From Campylorhamphus procurvoides (Eukaryota > Chordata > Aves > Passeriformes > Dendrocolaptidae), in the NCBI GenBank assembly GCA_013396655.1, contig WBMV01000852.1, forward strand, positions 1,550,001-1,614,000: a DNA stretch of 64,000 nt. Direction: 5' to 3'. Shown one piece after another: positions 63,901 through 64,000 of the stretch. The notes beneath the pieces were generated by a model, which saw nothing but the letters and a program-made list of their open reading frames with translations, was not told where the DNA came from and made no database searches. Numbering within the stretch: position 1 is the first letter of the stretch; each line of letters begins with the position of its first letter. The position numbers and the translations under genes are program-made.

Positions 63901-64000
63901 TTATTCCTTTTGTCTCACGTGCATATATTTTTATGTGTTCTCCCCTGCCCCTCTTCGGTTTTATTTGAGGGAGACAAACACAGACAGAAAAAGATAATTT

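Larger units (their letters stand above)
59101..64000. other. Non-coding DNA with enhancer-like blocks
   Basis: No gene was supported. Two blocks at 59470-59800 and 60530-60960 look regulatory and are listed separately, and a 17-bp duplication is at 60161-60193. From 61000 to the end the sequence is unique, with short chance frames such as 61685-61933 and 62346-62564. Confidence 0.5.

Noticed and set aside
1..64000. tRNA, rRNA, snRNA, CRISPR, LTR retrovirus or intact transposon
   Set aside because: I looked for their characteristic boxes, direct-repeat arrays, TG...CA terminal repeats and polymerase motifs and saw none. Diverged endogenous elements below my recognition limit remain possible and would need a repeat-library search.

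Overview
The window looks like nuclear DNA from a bird, and nearly all of it is non-coding. The main evidence is four truncated copies of the CR1 LINE, the dominant avian retrotransposon. Two are in minus orientation and open with the diagnostic reverse-complement 3' end (TCACAGAATCACAGAAT): 35784-36165 and 51119-51410. Two are in plus orientation and end in ATTCTATGAT: 3231-3414 and 26404-26563. The species cannot be named from this. The DNA is AT-rich and CpG-poor, with no CpG island, operon structure, ribosome-binding sites or dense coding. That fits a long intron or an intergenic desert. One undetermined base (N) lies at 53594, at the end of a poly(A) run.

Layout. Positions 1-30.8 kb are unique AT-rich sequence with two CR1 fragments, a 26-bp tandem duplication (19211-19269), small palindromes and several blocks that resemble conserved non-coding regulatory DNA. 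Positions 30.9-38.1 kb hold the most exon-like material: an open frame on the minus strand with coding-type codon use (about 30878-31108), a possible minus-strand micro-exon (33440-33465), and a possible first coding exon on the plus strand for a membrane-anchored protein (about 37909-38048). Positions 38-51 kb are again non-coding, with a perfect CpG-containing inverted repeat (38471-38491), a long enhancer-like AT-rich block (46250-46770), an A12-GGCC-T12 palindrome (47457-47484) and a RUNX/GATA-type motif cluster (48870-49010). Positions 51-64 kb contain a CR1, a GC-rich block beginning just after the N, one more possible exon on the minus strand (58784-59100), and two blocks rich in homeodomain, FOX and TCF-type sites (59470-59800 and 60530-60960).

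No complete protein-coding gene, RNA gene, CRISPR array or intact mobile element could be supported. Open frames of 60-128 codons are about what chance gives in 64 kb read in six frames. Only three stood out by codon pattern or flanking splice signals, and they are reported as unconfirmed. I did not find a new biological system. The most useful follow-ups are alignment to other bird genomes, to separate conserved regulatory blocks and true exons from neutral DNA, and RNA evidence for the exon candidates.
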